Source: a virus
Virus record (IMG/VR): IMGVR_UViG_3300045003_000097
Span: 1 to 34,250 of that record
Length of the DNA: 34,250 bases
Direction: 5' to 3' (one strand)
Part shown: positions 6,691-13,986 of the stretch, piece after piece
How positions within the stretch are numbered: the first letter of the stretch is position 1
Layout: each line of letters starts with the position of its first letter
The notes under the pieces: model-generated
Database searches by the model: none
What the model saw: the letters and a program-made list of their open reading frames with translations, nothing else
What the model was told of the DNA's origin: nothing
Translations under genes and position numbers: made by a program

Positions 6691-7205
6691 TTCTTCTTCC
6701 CCCTCCGCCCCTCCGCCTCAAATGCCGCCTTATACTCGAACTTCTCCGCGGCCTCCCGCCCGGCCCCGGCCGGCTTCCTCGGCTCCGCGAAGTAGTCGCT
6801 CAAAAACAGGTCCACGGCCTTCTCCAGCCCCTTCTTGCGGTTGTCCAGGGTGCCCATGGCCGCCCGGAGGACCTCGACGGCATGGCGGGCGTCGATCTCG
6901 GCGGCCACGGCGTGCTGGTACTCCCGCTGCATCTGGACGATCTCCTTGACGGCATCCTCCGTGGTCTTGGGAGCCCCGTACTTGGTGGGGTTCCGGCGAA
7001 CGTCCTGGGCCAGCTCCGCCCAGGCTAATTCCGTGGCCGCCTTGGCCCGGTCCCAGTCGGCCTGGGCGTCAGCCAGCTTGAGGGCGAAGTGGTGGTAGAG
7101 CCGGACCTGGGAGACCCACGCCTCGTCGAGCCGGTACAGGTCGATCTCGTACCAGTCATCCGGGAGGTCCGGGTCAGGCTTCGGCTTGATCGGCAGGGGG
7201 ACCAC
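6687..7205 (-). CDS. coiled-coil phage protein, possible UvsY-like recombination mediator
   Basis: 172 aa from a GTG at 7205 with GGAGGAG seven bases upstream. Mostly helical; the middle holds a DVRRNPTKYGAPKTTEDAVKE block and the C-terminal third a DNRKKGLEKAVDLFL helix. Phage proteins with this NPxxYGxxKxTE pattern and similar length are widespread and are sometimes called recombination mediators (UvsY-like), proteins that load RecA on SSB-coated ssDNA. That function is inference, supported only by the nearby RecA and SSB. Basic Lys/Arg-rich C-terminus (GRRGKKK). Stop overlaps the GTG of the Mom-like gene. Confidence 0.55.
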   Translation of the reverse strand: MVPLPIKPKPDPDLPDDWYEIDLYRLDEAWVSQVRLYHHFALKLADAQADWDRAKAATELAWAELAQDVRRNPTKYGAPKTTEDAVKEIVQMQREYQHAVAAEIDARHAVEVLRAAMGTLDNRKKGLEKAVDLFLSDYFAEPRKPAGAGREAAEKFEYKAAFEAEGRRGKKK

Positions 7206-7209
7206 GGCT

Positions 7210-7366
7210 CTACTCCTCCCAACTTTCCGGTACGTCTCCCGGGGGGTAGGTCCCGTCGGGATAGCTCTCGTCCTTCATGACCTGCTCGACCTTCCGGAAG
7301 CACTCCCCGCAGTAGCGACCGTGGAACCATCGTGGCCGGACGGTCACAGGCATCACACTTACTCAC
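7210..7366 (-). pseudogene. small zinc-ribbon protein split by a +1 frame change
   Basis: From GTG 7366 the frame encodes VSKCDACDRPATM. The other half of the expected ribbon, RYCGECFRKVEQVMKDE and an acidic end SWEE, lies in the next frame and stops at 7210. The two frames together give a normal CxxC...CxxC zinc ribbon of about 51 aa. A one-base insertion/deletion, a sequencing error or a frameshift near 7325-7330 would join them. Alternatively an ATG at 7353 gives an intact 47-aa protein (MPVTVRPRWFHGRYCGECF) with only one Cys pair. GGGGA-type site lies before GTG 7366. Confidence 0.45.
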
Positions 7367-7386
7367 AAACTCTTCCCCATCCCCGG

Positions 7387-7836
7387 TCAGCTCCCGGTAG
7401 TTTGCTCCGGTTCCCACGAGCCATCCTCCCTCATCTCCGTCGGCCCGTCCCGCCGGACCGGCTCCGGGGACCGGCTGTCCGCTTCCGCCTGCCCGTTCGT
7501 GCCCCCCAGGTCCCCGTAGCTCCGGGCCACCAGGAGGAGGAGGTCGGAAGCCTTCCGGAGGGCGGCCGCCAGGTCCAGGCTCTCCTCATAGGCTTCCTCG
7601 GCCGCCGCCTTGCCCGCCGCACAGGCTGAGCCGATGGCCGCCAGGTCCAGGTCCCAGGCCATGGCGCAACTCCTCAAGTCGGACTTTGACTTTTGCAGTA
7701 ATCTCTTGGATGCTTCGAGCTGGCTGTAGAACTGGGCCAGCAGACTGATTACCTTACCGCTGTAGCCGGTCCCGAGCAGCCTGTCCCGGAGGTCCCCGGG
7801 AAACCCGGCCGCCTTTCGCCCCTCTACCCCCTCCAT
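7387..7836 (-). CDS. helical hypothetical protein (149 aa, or 91 aa from an internal start)
   Basis: The frame from ATG 7836 is helical throughout (LLAQFYSQLEASKRLLQKSKSDL, then Ala/Glu-rich helices) and ends in a disordered polar tail. The upstream ATG has poor ribosome-site spacing. A second ATG at 7662 (MAWDLDLAAIG) has GAGGAG seven bases upstream and would give 91 aa; either may be used. Coiled-coil-like heptads around residues 30-110. Family not recognised. First gene downstream of the non-coding region at 7.87-8.32 kb. Confidence 0.5.
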   Translation of the reverse strand: MEGVEGRKAAGFPGDLRDRLLGTGYSGKVISLLAQFYSQLEASKRLLQKSKSDLRSCAMAWDLDLAAIGSACAAGKAAAEEAYEESLDLAAALRKASDLLLLVARSYGDLGGTNGQAEADSRSPEPVRRDGPTEMREDGSWEPEQTTGS

Positions 7837-7972
7837 ACTCCACCTTCACTTCCAGATACGGGTCCATGGACTTGTTTCCTTTCCTGCTGACCACCCCCCG
7901 CCATGAGGGCTGGTCCTCTCATAGGAGAAGTAAACGGCCTTCCCCCCTAGATAGTCGGGAAGCTACGGGATT

Positions 7973-8027
7973 TTCCCTATTTCATTTTCGGCCGGAAAAC
8001 CCTATAATTTTCCCTATCTTCGGCCGT
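7973..8027 (-). repeat. A/T-rich direct repeats ATAGGGAAAAT with GGCCG neighbours
   Basis: On the plus strand ATTTTCCCTAT occurs twice about 36 bases apart, each followed by a TTCGGCCG. One unit also forms a GGAAAA/TTTTCC hairpin. Could be binding sites for a regulator or initiator. Confidence 0.4.
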
Positions 8028-8243
8028 CTGCTCCCGAACGGCAGAACCCTGAGGGGTCGGGAGGGAAAGCGATTGCCGACCGCGACCTAGAAGAAGTCGG
8101 CGTTCCGACCCGTATATCCTCCTCCGGATGGTGGAGGAACGGTAACAAAGTCGGAATAACCAGGTAGCCGGTTTTGGTAGCCCCTTTGACCGGCGAGGAA
8201 TCGTGCTCCCGCGGACAATGGGGTATCTGGCGTCGTGACAAAG

Positions 8244-8272
8244 GTTAGATTCAAGGTAACGACGAAAATCAA
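8244..8272 (-). promoter_or_regulatory. possible sigma70-like promoter
   Basis: TTGATT (8267-8272), 17-base spacer, TCTAAC (8244-8249) on the minus strand; four of six matches in each box. It follows the terminator at 8325-8343 and would drive the structured region and genes beyond. Confidence 0.35.
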
Positions 8273-8324
8273 CCACCCTTGGAGACTCAGTGGTACCCGG
8301 AACCCGTACCCGTAAGACGCACTG

Positions 8325-8343
8325 AAAAAGCCCCAAAGGGGCT
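8325..8343 (-). terminator. rho-independent terminator after the clamp loader
   Basis: Minus strand AGCCCC-TTT-GGGGCT followed by TTTTT: a perfect six-base GC stem with a tight loop and T-run, about 70 bases after the clamp-loader stop. It ends the large operon running from 19.8 kb or from an unseen promoter within it. Confidence 0.85.
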
Positions 8344-8414
8344 AGTGTCCCCCTACCCACCCCGAAGACCTTACCAATTAACTGATTCAAACGAATGAAC
8401 GGGATCACGATTAC

Positions 8415-9389
8415 CTACCCCGGTTTGGAAACCACTTCATAGCAGGCCCGGATCAGGGAAGCCTTTTTCCCATCGTAGAAGTTGGACTCGAAAGCGTTAA
8501 TGATCCAGTAAGCTCGGGCTGATAACTTCCCCCCCGATAGCAGGATGGTAGAGGCATAGGACAGGATCATATGTCGCAGGGATTCCGGCTCTTCATCTAC
8601 CGATTTCAGGATCGGAGCCATGTCAGACCACTTAGTACGGGGATCGAGCAGGGCCCGGGCTATCTCGATGGACTTATGTTTGGCATCAGTCCTTTGGATA
8701 AGGTCTAGACGAGCCTTATCCTCTTCCAACTGGAGGACCTGGTGAAGGAGAACAAGAGCCTTCCGGGCCGAGCCCTCCGAGGCTTCGGCTAACCGGGAAG
8801 CAAGCTCCTCCGACAGGGAAGCTCCCTCCTTCTCAGCAACCGAGCATACCAACTCCTGGATCACATCGACGGTAATCGGGGACAACCGGACCTCCGTACA
8901 GCGAGTGTGGATGGTCTTCAGGAGCTTCCCCGGGTCCGTGGTGGCCAAGATAAAATAGACGTGTCTGGGGGTATCCTCCAGCATCTTCAGGAGGGCCTGC
9001 TGGGCAAAAGTGGCCCGGCTGAGCGACTGTACCTCGTCAAGATACCAGATCCGGCAAGGACCGAACACGGGAGATAGACCCATCCGGATCTGGATAGACC
9101 GGACCGTCTCCATAGCCCCTTCGACAGAAGCACAATTAACTTCGGCATAGTCCGTCCGGCTGCACTTCAACCTCTTACAAAGGATGCGGGCGATGGTGGT
9201 CTTGCCCACCCCGGAGGGGCCGGTCAGGAGCAGGGTATGGGGCACCTTCCCCGAGGCCAGGAAGCCGGAGAGGGTCTTGACGGCCTCCTCCTGGCCCACC
9301 AAGTCCTTGAGCCGTTTGGGCCGGTAGCGGTGGTACAGCTCCAGCCCGTCGTCCCCGTTCCTCTCCGGCTGCTGCTCTAGTACGGTCAT
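8415..9389 (-). CDS. clamp-loader ATPase (DnaX/RFC-like)
   Basis: 324 aa from ATG 9389, chosen over an upstream in-frame codon because GAGGGAG precedes it and the longer version would overlap the previous gene. AAA+ features in order: YRPKRLKDLVGQ box at 22-33, Walker A GPSGVGKT at 57-64, Walker B WYLDEV at 115-120, sensor 1 ATTD at 149-152 and an HTRC motif at 161-164 equivalent to the SRC arginine-finger motif of DnaX/RFC. The C-terminal third is helical, as in the collar domain. It loads the sliding clamp (19950-21080) on primed DNA. Lacks the zinc cysteines of bacterial DnaX, like many phage forms. Confidence 0.88.
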   Translation of the reverse strand: MTVLEQQPERNGDDGLELYHRYRPKRLKDLVGQEEAVKTLSGFLASGKVPHTLLLTGPSGVGKTTIARILCKRLKCSRTDYAEVNCASVEGAMETVRSIQIRMGLSPVFGPCRIWYLDEVQSLSRATFAQQALLKMLEDTPRHVYFILATTDPGKLLKTIHTRCTEVRLSPITVDVIQELVCSVAEKEGASLSEELASRLAEASEGSARKALVLLHQVLQLEEDKARLDLIQRTDAKHKSIEIARALLDPRTKWSDMAPILKSVDEEPESLRHMILSYASTILLSGGKLSARAYWIINAFESNFYDGKKASLIRACYEVVSKPG

Positions 9390-9397
9390 GTTCTCCC

Positions 9398-10309
9398 TCA
9401 CTTCCCACAGAAGAACCCACAACTCGTCACCGACAGCAAGTCTTCCGGGTCTTTGGCAGCCCTCCGGTCCCGGAGGACCTTGAGGATCTGGACCACCCGC
9501 TTCCGGACGATCCTCTCCCGATTCTGCCTAATCCAGTCCAGGGGCTTCCCGGCGATCCAGGTGTAGGGCTGGTCCCGGCGCTCCCCCTGGGAACCAGCAG
9601 CCCCGATCCTCCCCTCGATCTCCTCCGCCTTAGAGAATAGGTCCGGGTGGTGCTCCAGGAGCCCGGCCCACTCGTACTGCCTCTGGAAGAAGCACAGGAA
9701 GCAGTTACTCCTAGTCCTCCAGGCAAACAGGCTGTCGAAGACCCAGCGGGGCAGGGAGCCCAGGACCTCGTCGGCCGGGGGGAGCAGCCGGAACCCCCCC
9801 CTATGCTTTCGCTCCAGGGCTTCCCGGACCAGATCGTGGACCCGCTGCCAGAAGAACGTCGGGGGCCGGAGGTCCGCTTTATCGAGGATAGCGTAGACCA
9901 TCGGCAGGTCGATCCCCAGCTCCTGCAGCGGGTAGGTCGGGAAGATGTTCGCCTTCCCCTCCCCGTAGCCGGCCCGGTCCTCGTCGGCCCTCAGACCGAA
10001 GTAGACGGTGGCCGGGTCCTTCCCGATCCACTTCTCCATGGGCCGGATCTTCCCCTGCCGGGTGCAGAACCTCATCTGCGGGGACGGGAGCATGTCCTCC
10101 CGGACGATGATCTGCTCCAGGGACTTCCCGATCCGGACCAGGGGCCTGCCCAACCGCTCCTCCACCCGGTCTAGCCAGGCATAGGTCTCCGGTAACTCAC
10201 AGCCCACATCGTTAAAAAACAACTCATAAGGTAAATCCGGCTGCCGGGCGATCTGGACCAGGGCCGTGGCACAGGAGTCCTTCCCGGAGATGGGGATCAG
10301 GTGTCTCAT
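9398..10309 (-). CDS. second PP-loop enzyme, PAPS reductase-like superfamily
   Basis: 303 aa. PISGKDSCAT at residues 6-15 is a PP-loop (SGKDS). CTRQGKIRPME near residue 82 and the early substrate-loop region fit phage PAPS reductase-family proteins. Extra cysteines occur as CFLC near 213 and in the extreme C-terminus SCGFFCGK, which could ligate a metal or Fe-S cluster. True assimilatory PAPS reductases end in a catalytic ECGLH motif, which is absent. The role may be ATP-dependent sulfur or amine transfer on a nucleotide or RNA/DNA; not determinable here. Lies between a nucleotidyltransferase and the clamp loader, with short gaps of 3 and 8 bases. Confidence 0.75.
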   Translation of the reverse strand: MRHLIPISGKDSCATALVQIARQPDLPYELFFNDVGCELPETYAWLDRVEERLGRPLVRIGKSLEQIIVREDMLPSPQMRFCTRQGKIRPMEKWIGKDPATVYFGLRADEDRAGYGEGKANIFPTYPLQELGIDLPMVYAILDKADLRPPTFFWQRVHDLVREALERKHRGGFRLLPPADEVLGSLPRWVFDSLFAWRTRSNCFLCFFQRQYEWAGLLEHHPDLFSKAEEIEGRIGAAGSQGERRDQPYTWIAGKPLDWIRQNRERIVRKRVVQILKVLRDRRAAKDPEDLLSVTSCGFFCGK

Positions 10310-10312
10310 GTC

Positions 10313-10729
10313 TCAGAACGGGCAGTCGTCCTCAAACTTCCGGGGCCTCCTCCCCCCCTCCGGCTCCCGGGGCACGACCAGCCCGGCCTCCTCCCGGAGC
10401 CGCCGGAAGAACTCAACGGCAAACTCCCGGGACACCGGGGCCTGCCGCTTGAGCCGCTTCGTCCCCTTCCGCCAGATGTCAAACTGGTACTCCTGGGTCG
10501 TGGCCAGCAGGTTCAGCCTGCCGAAGCGGAGGGACCAGGTGCTCGTGTAGACCATGTAAGCCTCGTCCGCTTCCGATCCCCGGGGAGGGTCAGCGGTAAC
10601 CTGCAACTTTGTCAGCTCGGCCTCCGTCACCAGGACCACCAGGTCGATGTCGGAGTCCCTCCCGGGAATCCCGTAGGCGTGGGAGCCGGTCAGGAACGGT
10701 TTCCAGGACTTGAAGACTTCTTCCTTCAT
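10313..10729 (-). CDS. nucleotidyltransferase-fold protein (MNT/Pol-beta type)
   Basis: 138 aa from ATG 10729, which overlaps the upstream stop (ATGA). GSHAYGIPGRDSDIDLVV at 15-32 is the nucleotidyltransferase signature: GS near the helix start and the acidic DSDID metal-binding residues (D25, D27, D29). Such minimal domains transfer NMP to proteins or small molecules; in cells they are often antitoxins or HEPN partners, but no HEPN gene is adjacent. C-terminus is basic, then acidic (FEDDCPF). Substrate unknown. Confidence 0.75.
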   Translation of the reverse strand: MKEEVFKSWKPFLTGSHAYGIPGRDSDIDLVVLVTEAELTKLQVTADPPRGSEADEAYMVYTSTWSLRFGRLNLLATTQEYQFDIWRKGTKRLKRQAPVSREFAVEFFRRLREEAGLVVPREPEGGRRPRKFEDDCPF

Positions 10730-11046
10730 AGGATTTCCAACACCTCCCTCCACAGCCTCCGGAGGACCTTCCCCACCGGGGACGGCCCCGCCGGAGCCCT
10801 CTTCGGTTCGACCTCACGGACCCGGGCAGCCTTCCGGGGCTTAACAGACATGCCGGCCCAGGGGTCCCGTAGGGCCGGCCGGGTATCCAGCTCGGCTACC
10901 GGCCACCGGGCCCCCGGGTCCTCCACGGCCCCACACCTCTCACACCGGGCCGGGGGCCGGTCGTCGGCGAACCGCCACAGGGCTGGGACCGATACCCTCC
11001 CCCCGCAGAGGGAGCAGCGGCCGATAATTACCAGGTCCCCGGTCAC
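10726..11046 (-). CDS. zinc-ribbon protein A (tandem paralogue)
   Basis: 106 aa from GTG 11046, which overlaps the upstream stop (GTGA) and has GGGGGAAGAC before it; a longer TTG start is less likely. CSLCGG and CERCGA pairs form a zinc ribbon over residues 10-40. The rest is basic and proline-rich. The ribbon closely matches that of the next upstream gene (GRCSxCGxxVSVPxxW), so the two are duplicates with different tails. Probably nucleic-acid or protein binding. Confidence 0.65.
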   Translation of the reverse strand: MTGDLVIIGRCSLCGGRVSVPALWRFADDRPPARCERCGAVEDPGARWPVAELDTRPALRDPWAGMSVKPRKAARVREVEPKRAPAGPSPVGKVLRRLWREVLEIL

Positions 11047-11336
11047 GTCTTCCCCCCGCGGCACCGGGGCCCCCGTCGAAAGGTTTGCCAACGGAGGTTC
11101 CCGGGAGTAAACCCCTCCGTAATCCGGTAATCGCTACCGGGACAGTAGGTCCTTCGCTCCCTCCGGACGGACTTCATCGGAACCACCGGCAGGTTTGCCG
11201 CCTCATCCATAACAGCATGGCACGTCTCGCAGGTAGCCGGGGGCCGGTTTACCCCCCACCAAATTGTCGGAACCGATACCACCCTGCCGCAGATGGAGCA
11301 CCGGCCCACAGGCTTCCTGTTCAGGTTCCCGTACAT
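11043..11336 (-). CDS. zinc-ribbon protein B (tandem paralogue)
   Basis: 97 aa from ATG 11336, preceded by GGGAGG with about seven bases spacing. CSICGR and CETCHA pairs form the ribbon; GVNRPPATCETC is close to DDRPPARCERC in the downstream paralogue. The C-terminal half (YRITEGFTPGNLRWQTF) differs. Start codon follows closely on the 25-codon ORF whose TAA is inside its ribosome site. Confidence 0.65.
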   Translation of the reverse strand: MYGNLNRKPVGRCSICGRVVSVPTIWWGVNRPPATCETCHAVMDEAANLPVVPMKSVRRERRTYCPGSDYRITEGFTPGNLRWQTFRRGPRCRGGKT

Positions 11337-11340
11337 AATC

Positions 11341-11418
11341 TTACCTCCCGAACAAATCTTCAAATACCTTATTCACGTCCCGGAAGACCTTATCCAGGTC
11401 GGAGCAGGCCCGGTCCAT
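11341..11418 (-). CDS. 25-codon ORF, likely C-terminal part of the preceding gene
   Basis: ATG 11418 follows directly after the TAG of the 58-aa gene and is in the same frame (TAGATG). It encodes an amphipathic helix, MDRACSDLDKVFRDVNKV. It may be translated by reinitiation, by readthrough of the TAG, or be the cut-off end of an 84-codon gene. The ribosome site GGAAG is weak. Confidence 0.4.
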   Translation of the reverse strand: MDRACSDLDKVFRDVNKVFEDLFGR

Positions 11419-11595
11419 CTACTTCCGGGTCTCAATTACCTCCGCCGGGGACAGGCTCTCCCCCCCGTCATTCAGGACAGTAGTTTCCCGGACCACCTTC
11501 CCGTCCGGGCCGAATACCCGGGTCCTGGAGTAGGAGATAACCCTGGGGCCGCCCCCACGAACCTTTCCCAGGACCTCCCGCAACCTCTCGAACAT
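11419..11595 (-). CDS. small hypothetical protein (58 aa)
   Basis: ATG 11595 with GGGAGG about nine bases upstream. The sequence (MFERLREVLGKVRGGG, then PRVISYSRTRVFGPDGKVV) suggests a helix followed by a beta hairpin. It ends at TAG in ...AEVIETRK, and the frame continues directly into the 25-codon ORF. Not recognised. Sits between the methyltransferase and the zinc ribbons. Confidence 0.55.
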   Translation of the reverse strand: MFERLREVLGKVRGGGPRVISYSRTRVFGPDGKVVRETTVLNDGGESLSPAEVIETRK

Positions 11596-11644
11596 GATCC
11601 TAACCTCCCGAACGAGCGGACTTCCCCCAAGGAATAGTCGGGGA

Positions 11645-12649
11645 TCACTCCTCCTCTTCCCCGGAAGCCTTCCCCAGCCGGAAGCCGGTCCTCATCTTCC
11701 GGTCCAGGGCTTCCAGGTTGCGGACGGCCATCCTGTGGTAGGAGGGCTTCAGCTCGACCCCCAGCCCCCGCCTCCCCGACCGGACGGCCATGTAGACCGT
11801 ACTGCCCACCCCCGAGAAGGGGTCCAAAACAACGTCGCCCGGCCGGCTCCACAGCTCCAGGCACCGCTGGACCACGTCGAGCTGCAGGGGGCAGATGTGG
11901 CGGACGTCGTCCGGGTCCCTCCCCCCCTTGAACGGGAGCACCTTCGTTTGTCTAATGTCGTCCCACACCGGGGAGGCGTACCGCTGCCAGATCCAGTGGC
12001 TCCGCTTGTTCGTGTGCTGGTCCTTGTGGCCCAGGTAGCGGTCCAGGGTGCCGGGGACCGCCCGGGCCCCGTGGTACTCGGTCAGGCCGTCCGGGTGGGG
12101 GATCGGGGCCGGGTTCTCCCCCTTCTTCCGGAAGGCCAGGACGTAGTCGGGGATGCCCGTCCGGCACAGGGCCGAGTCCTTCACGAGCTGCTGGTGGGCC
12201 AGGCCCACGGCCTTGGTCCGGGTGGCCGCCACCAGGGGGTCCTTCCAGATGACGAAGCGGGAGTGGTACACGAAGCCGGCCGCCTCGTGGCAGCGGATGA
12301 TATCCCCGGGGAAGTCCTTCAGTCCGATCTCCTCCCCGTTGACCTTGAACGTGGGCAGGTCCATGCAGTGGGCGGCCGCGACCCTCCCGGGCATCAGGAG
12401 CCGCTCCGTCTCCCGGACCACGTAGCCGTAGTGCTCGAAGAACTCCTCATAGTCCTTACTGTTGGATAGGTCCCGGGGGTCATCCGAGTATGAAAACAAC
12501 TGAGCGAAGGGAGGTGAGTACAGGATCAGTCCAACCGTTTCGGCTGGCAGCTGGGGGAGGACGGAGCAGGAGTCTCCCAGGAACAGGGAGTACCGCTCCG
12601 TCTTGACGGACTTCCCCCGGCTCACCTTCTCCGCCCGTTGCCCAGCCAT
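11645..12649 (-). CDS. amino-group DNA methyltransferase (N4-C or N6-A)
   Basis: 334 aa, ATG 12649 with GGAGG eight bases upstream. Catalytic motif IV is SPPF at 45-48; the SAM-binding motif I, DPFSGVGST, is at 276-284, so the order is catalytic then SAM (beta-type permutation). SPPF/SPPY favours N4-cytosine methylation over N6-adenine (usually DPPY), but does not prove it. Transfers methyl from SAM to a base in DNA, probably for protection against host restriction; no restriction nuclease is adjacent, so it looks solitary. The 5' end overlaps the helicase gene by 28 bases. Confidence 0.85.
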   Translation of the reverse strand: MAGQRAEKVSRGKSVKTERYSLFLGDSCSVLPQLPAETVGLILYSPPFAQLFSYSDDPRDLSNSKDYEEFFEHYGYVVRETERLLMPGRVAAAHCMDLPTFKVNGEEIGLKDFPGDIIRCHEAAGFVYHSRFVIWKDPLVAATRTKAVGLAHQQLVKDSALCRTGIPDYVLAFRKKGENPAPIPHPDGLTEYHGARAVPGTLDRYLGHKDQHTNKRSHWIWQRYASPVWDDIRQTKVLPFKGGRDPDDVRHICPLQLDVVQRCLELWSRPGDVVLDPFSGVGSTVYMAVRSGRRGLGVELKPSYHRMAVRNLEALDRKMRTGFRLGKASGEEEE

Positions 12650-13986
12650 GCCGGCACCTCCACTTCCTCACTCTCCAGAAACCCGTTCCCACCCGTCACT
12701 CGTAAAACTTCCTTCATGGAGGCGATGATCCCGTCGTACATAGCCGACATCTGCCGCTCCTTCAGGAGCAACCCGTCCACCACCCTTCGCTCCGCCTCCG
12801 AGGAGACCACGTGGACCGTTACCTCCCTCTCCTGCCCGAACCGCCAGCACCGCCGGATGCACTGGTAGTACGACTCCATGGACCACGACGGGAAGTAAAT
12901 AACGTCGGAGCAGTGCTGCCAGTTGAGCCCCCAGCCGGCCAGGACAGGCTTGGAGACCAGGACCCGGACCTGCCCCTGGGAGAAGGCGTCTAGCCTTTCC
13001 TCCTTCTCTTCATCGGTATGTCTCCCGGCGACCTGGACGGCGTCGGGGATCAGCTTCTCTAATAAATCCCCCTCAGGATTCAAGTGGCAGAACAGGACGC
13101 AGGGCCGGTCCTCCGGGACCAGGGAGGCGGCCAGCTCACACCTGGCTTGCAAGGTGTCCCGCCGCTCCCTCCTCTGCTGGTTTAGAGTCCGGGCCAGGGT
13201 CGGGAAGAAGCCCCCGTTAGCCTTGCTGGGGACGGTGTGGTGCTTCACCCTCAGCGGGGGCAGCTGGAAAGCCCCGTCCGGGAAGCCCAGGTCGGAGGGC
13301 TTCCGGCAGGCCCTCGCCCAGCCGGCTACCCACTGCCAGAACCGCCTCCGGGCATGGCCCTTCAGCTCCCACTTGCTTCCCGTGTTCTGGGGCCCCATCA
13401 GGGGGGAGAAGAACGTCCCCAGCATCCGGGCCTTGGTCACGACTCCCAGAACGTCGGAGGAGGAGCCCAGCTCGACATAGTCGTTGGGAGCCGGGGTAGC
13501 CGTAGCCAGCAGACGGTACGGGAGCCTGTGGGCGAAGGCCGACACGAACTTTCTGGTCTGGGAGTCAAAATCCTTGCAGCACCCGACCTCATCGCAGATG
13601 ATCCCGTCAAAGTCGGCCGGGTCCAGGTGGTGGAGCCTCTGGTAGTTCAGGACGTTGATCCCCGGCCACAGCTTCTTCCCCTTGATCCGGTGGGCCTCTA
13701 CCCCGAACTTTTCGGCCTCCCTTATCATCTGGGGACCGACGGCCAGGGGGGTCAGGAGCAGGACCCGGCCGCTCGTCTTCCGGACCACGTTCTCCCCGAA
13801 GATACACTCCATCGCTGATTTGCCCAGCCCGCAGTCGCACAGGAGGGCTCCCCTCCCGGTCCGGACGGCCCACTCGGTCAGGACCCTCTGGAAGTCAAAC
13901 AGCTTGGGAGACAGCCACAGGGGCTCGAACCCGGCCGGCTTCCTCTGCTGCTCCTTGACCTTCAGGAATTCCGAATAGCTCTTCAT
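12622..13986 (-). CDS. SNF2/DEAD-like superfamily 2 helicase
   Basis: 454 aa from ATG 13986, overlapping the polymerase stop (ATGA). Motif I DCGLGKSA at 51-58, motif II DEVG at 132-135, motif III TATPAPND at 162-169, motif V VLAGWGLNWQHCSDVIYF and motif VI CIRRCWRFGQ in the C-terminal RecA-like domain. The QRxxRxGQ-like motif VI (here RRCWRFGQ) is typical of SNF2-family translocases. Motif II has DEVG instead of DEAH/DEAD. Placed directly after the polymerase it probably remodels forks or displaces proteins. Confidence 0.85.
   Translation of the reverse strand: MKSYSEFLKVKEQQRKPAGFEPLWLSPKLFDFQRVLTEWAVRTGRGALLCDCGLGKSAMECIFGENVVRKTSGRVLLLTPLAVGPQMIREAEKFGVEAHRIKGKKLWPGINVLNYQRLHHLDPADFDGIICDEVGCCKDFDSQTRKFVSAFAHRLPYRLLATATPAPNDYVELGSSSDVLGVVTKARMLGTFFSPLMGPQNTGSKWELKGHARRRFWQWVAGWARACRKPSDLGFPDGAFQLPPLRVKHHTVPSKANGGFFPTLARTLNQQRRERRDTLQARCELAASLVPEDRPCVLFCHLNPEGDLLEKLIPDAVQVAGRHTDEEKEERLDAFSQGQVRVLVSKPVLAGWGLNWQHCSDVIYFPSWSMESYYQCIRRCWRFGQEREVTVHVVSSEAERRVVDGLLLKERQMSAMYDGIIASMKEVLRVTGGNGFLESEEVEVPAWLGNGRRR

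Larger units (their letters stand above)
7867..8324 (-). other. 458-base structured non-coding region (candidate ncRNA or replication origin)
   Basis: No convincing gene. The minus strand is full of short inverted repeats: GGTAC/GTACC near 8295, ACCGGC/GCCGGT near 8180, GTCGG/CCGAC near 8105 and CTCCCGA/TCGGGAG near 8030-8065, a seven-base perfect stem. A/T-rich patches with a repeated ATAGGGAAAAT sit at 7970-8025. It lies between a strong terminator and the next operon, so it carries that operon's promoter and perhaps a structured RNA or origin. Confidence 0.5.

Noticed and set aside
7753-7866. 37-codon ORF from ATG 7866 with AGGAAA upstream
   Set aside because: Gly/Arg-rich and overlaps the better 149-codon frame; kept only as a possibility.
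7977-8408. 143-codon minus-strand ORF in the non-coding region
   Set aside because: It runs through the terminator hairpin, has Arg-rich sequence with no domain and no ribosome site.
13237-13818. 193-codon plus-strand ORF across the helicase
   Set aside because: Antisense to conserved helicase motifs; codon pattern is a shadow.
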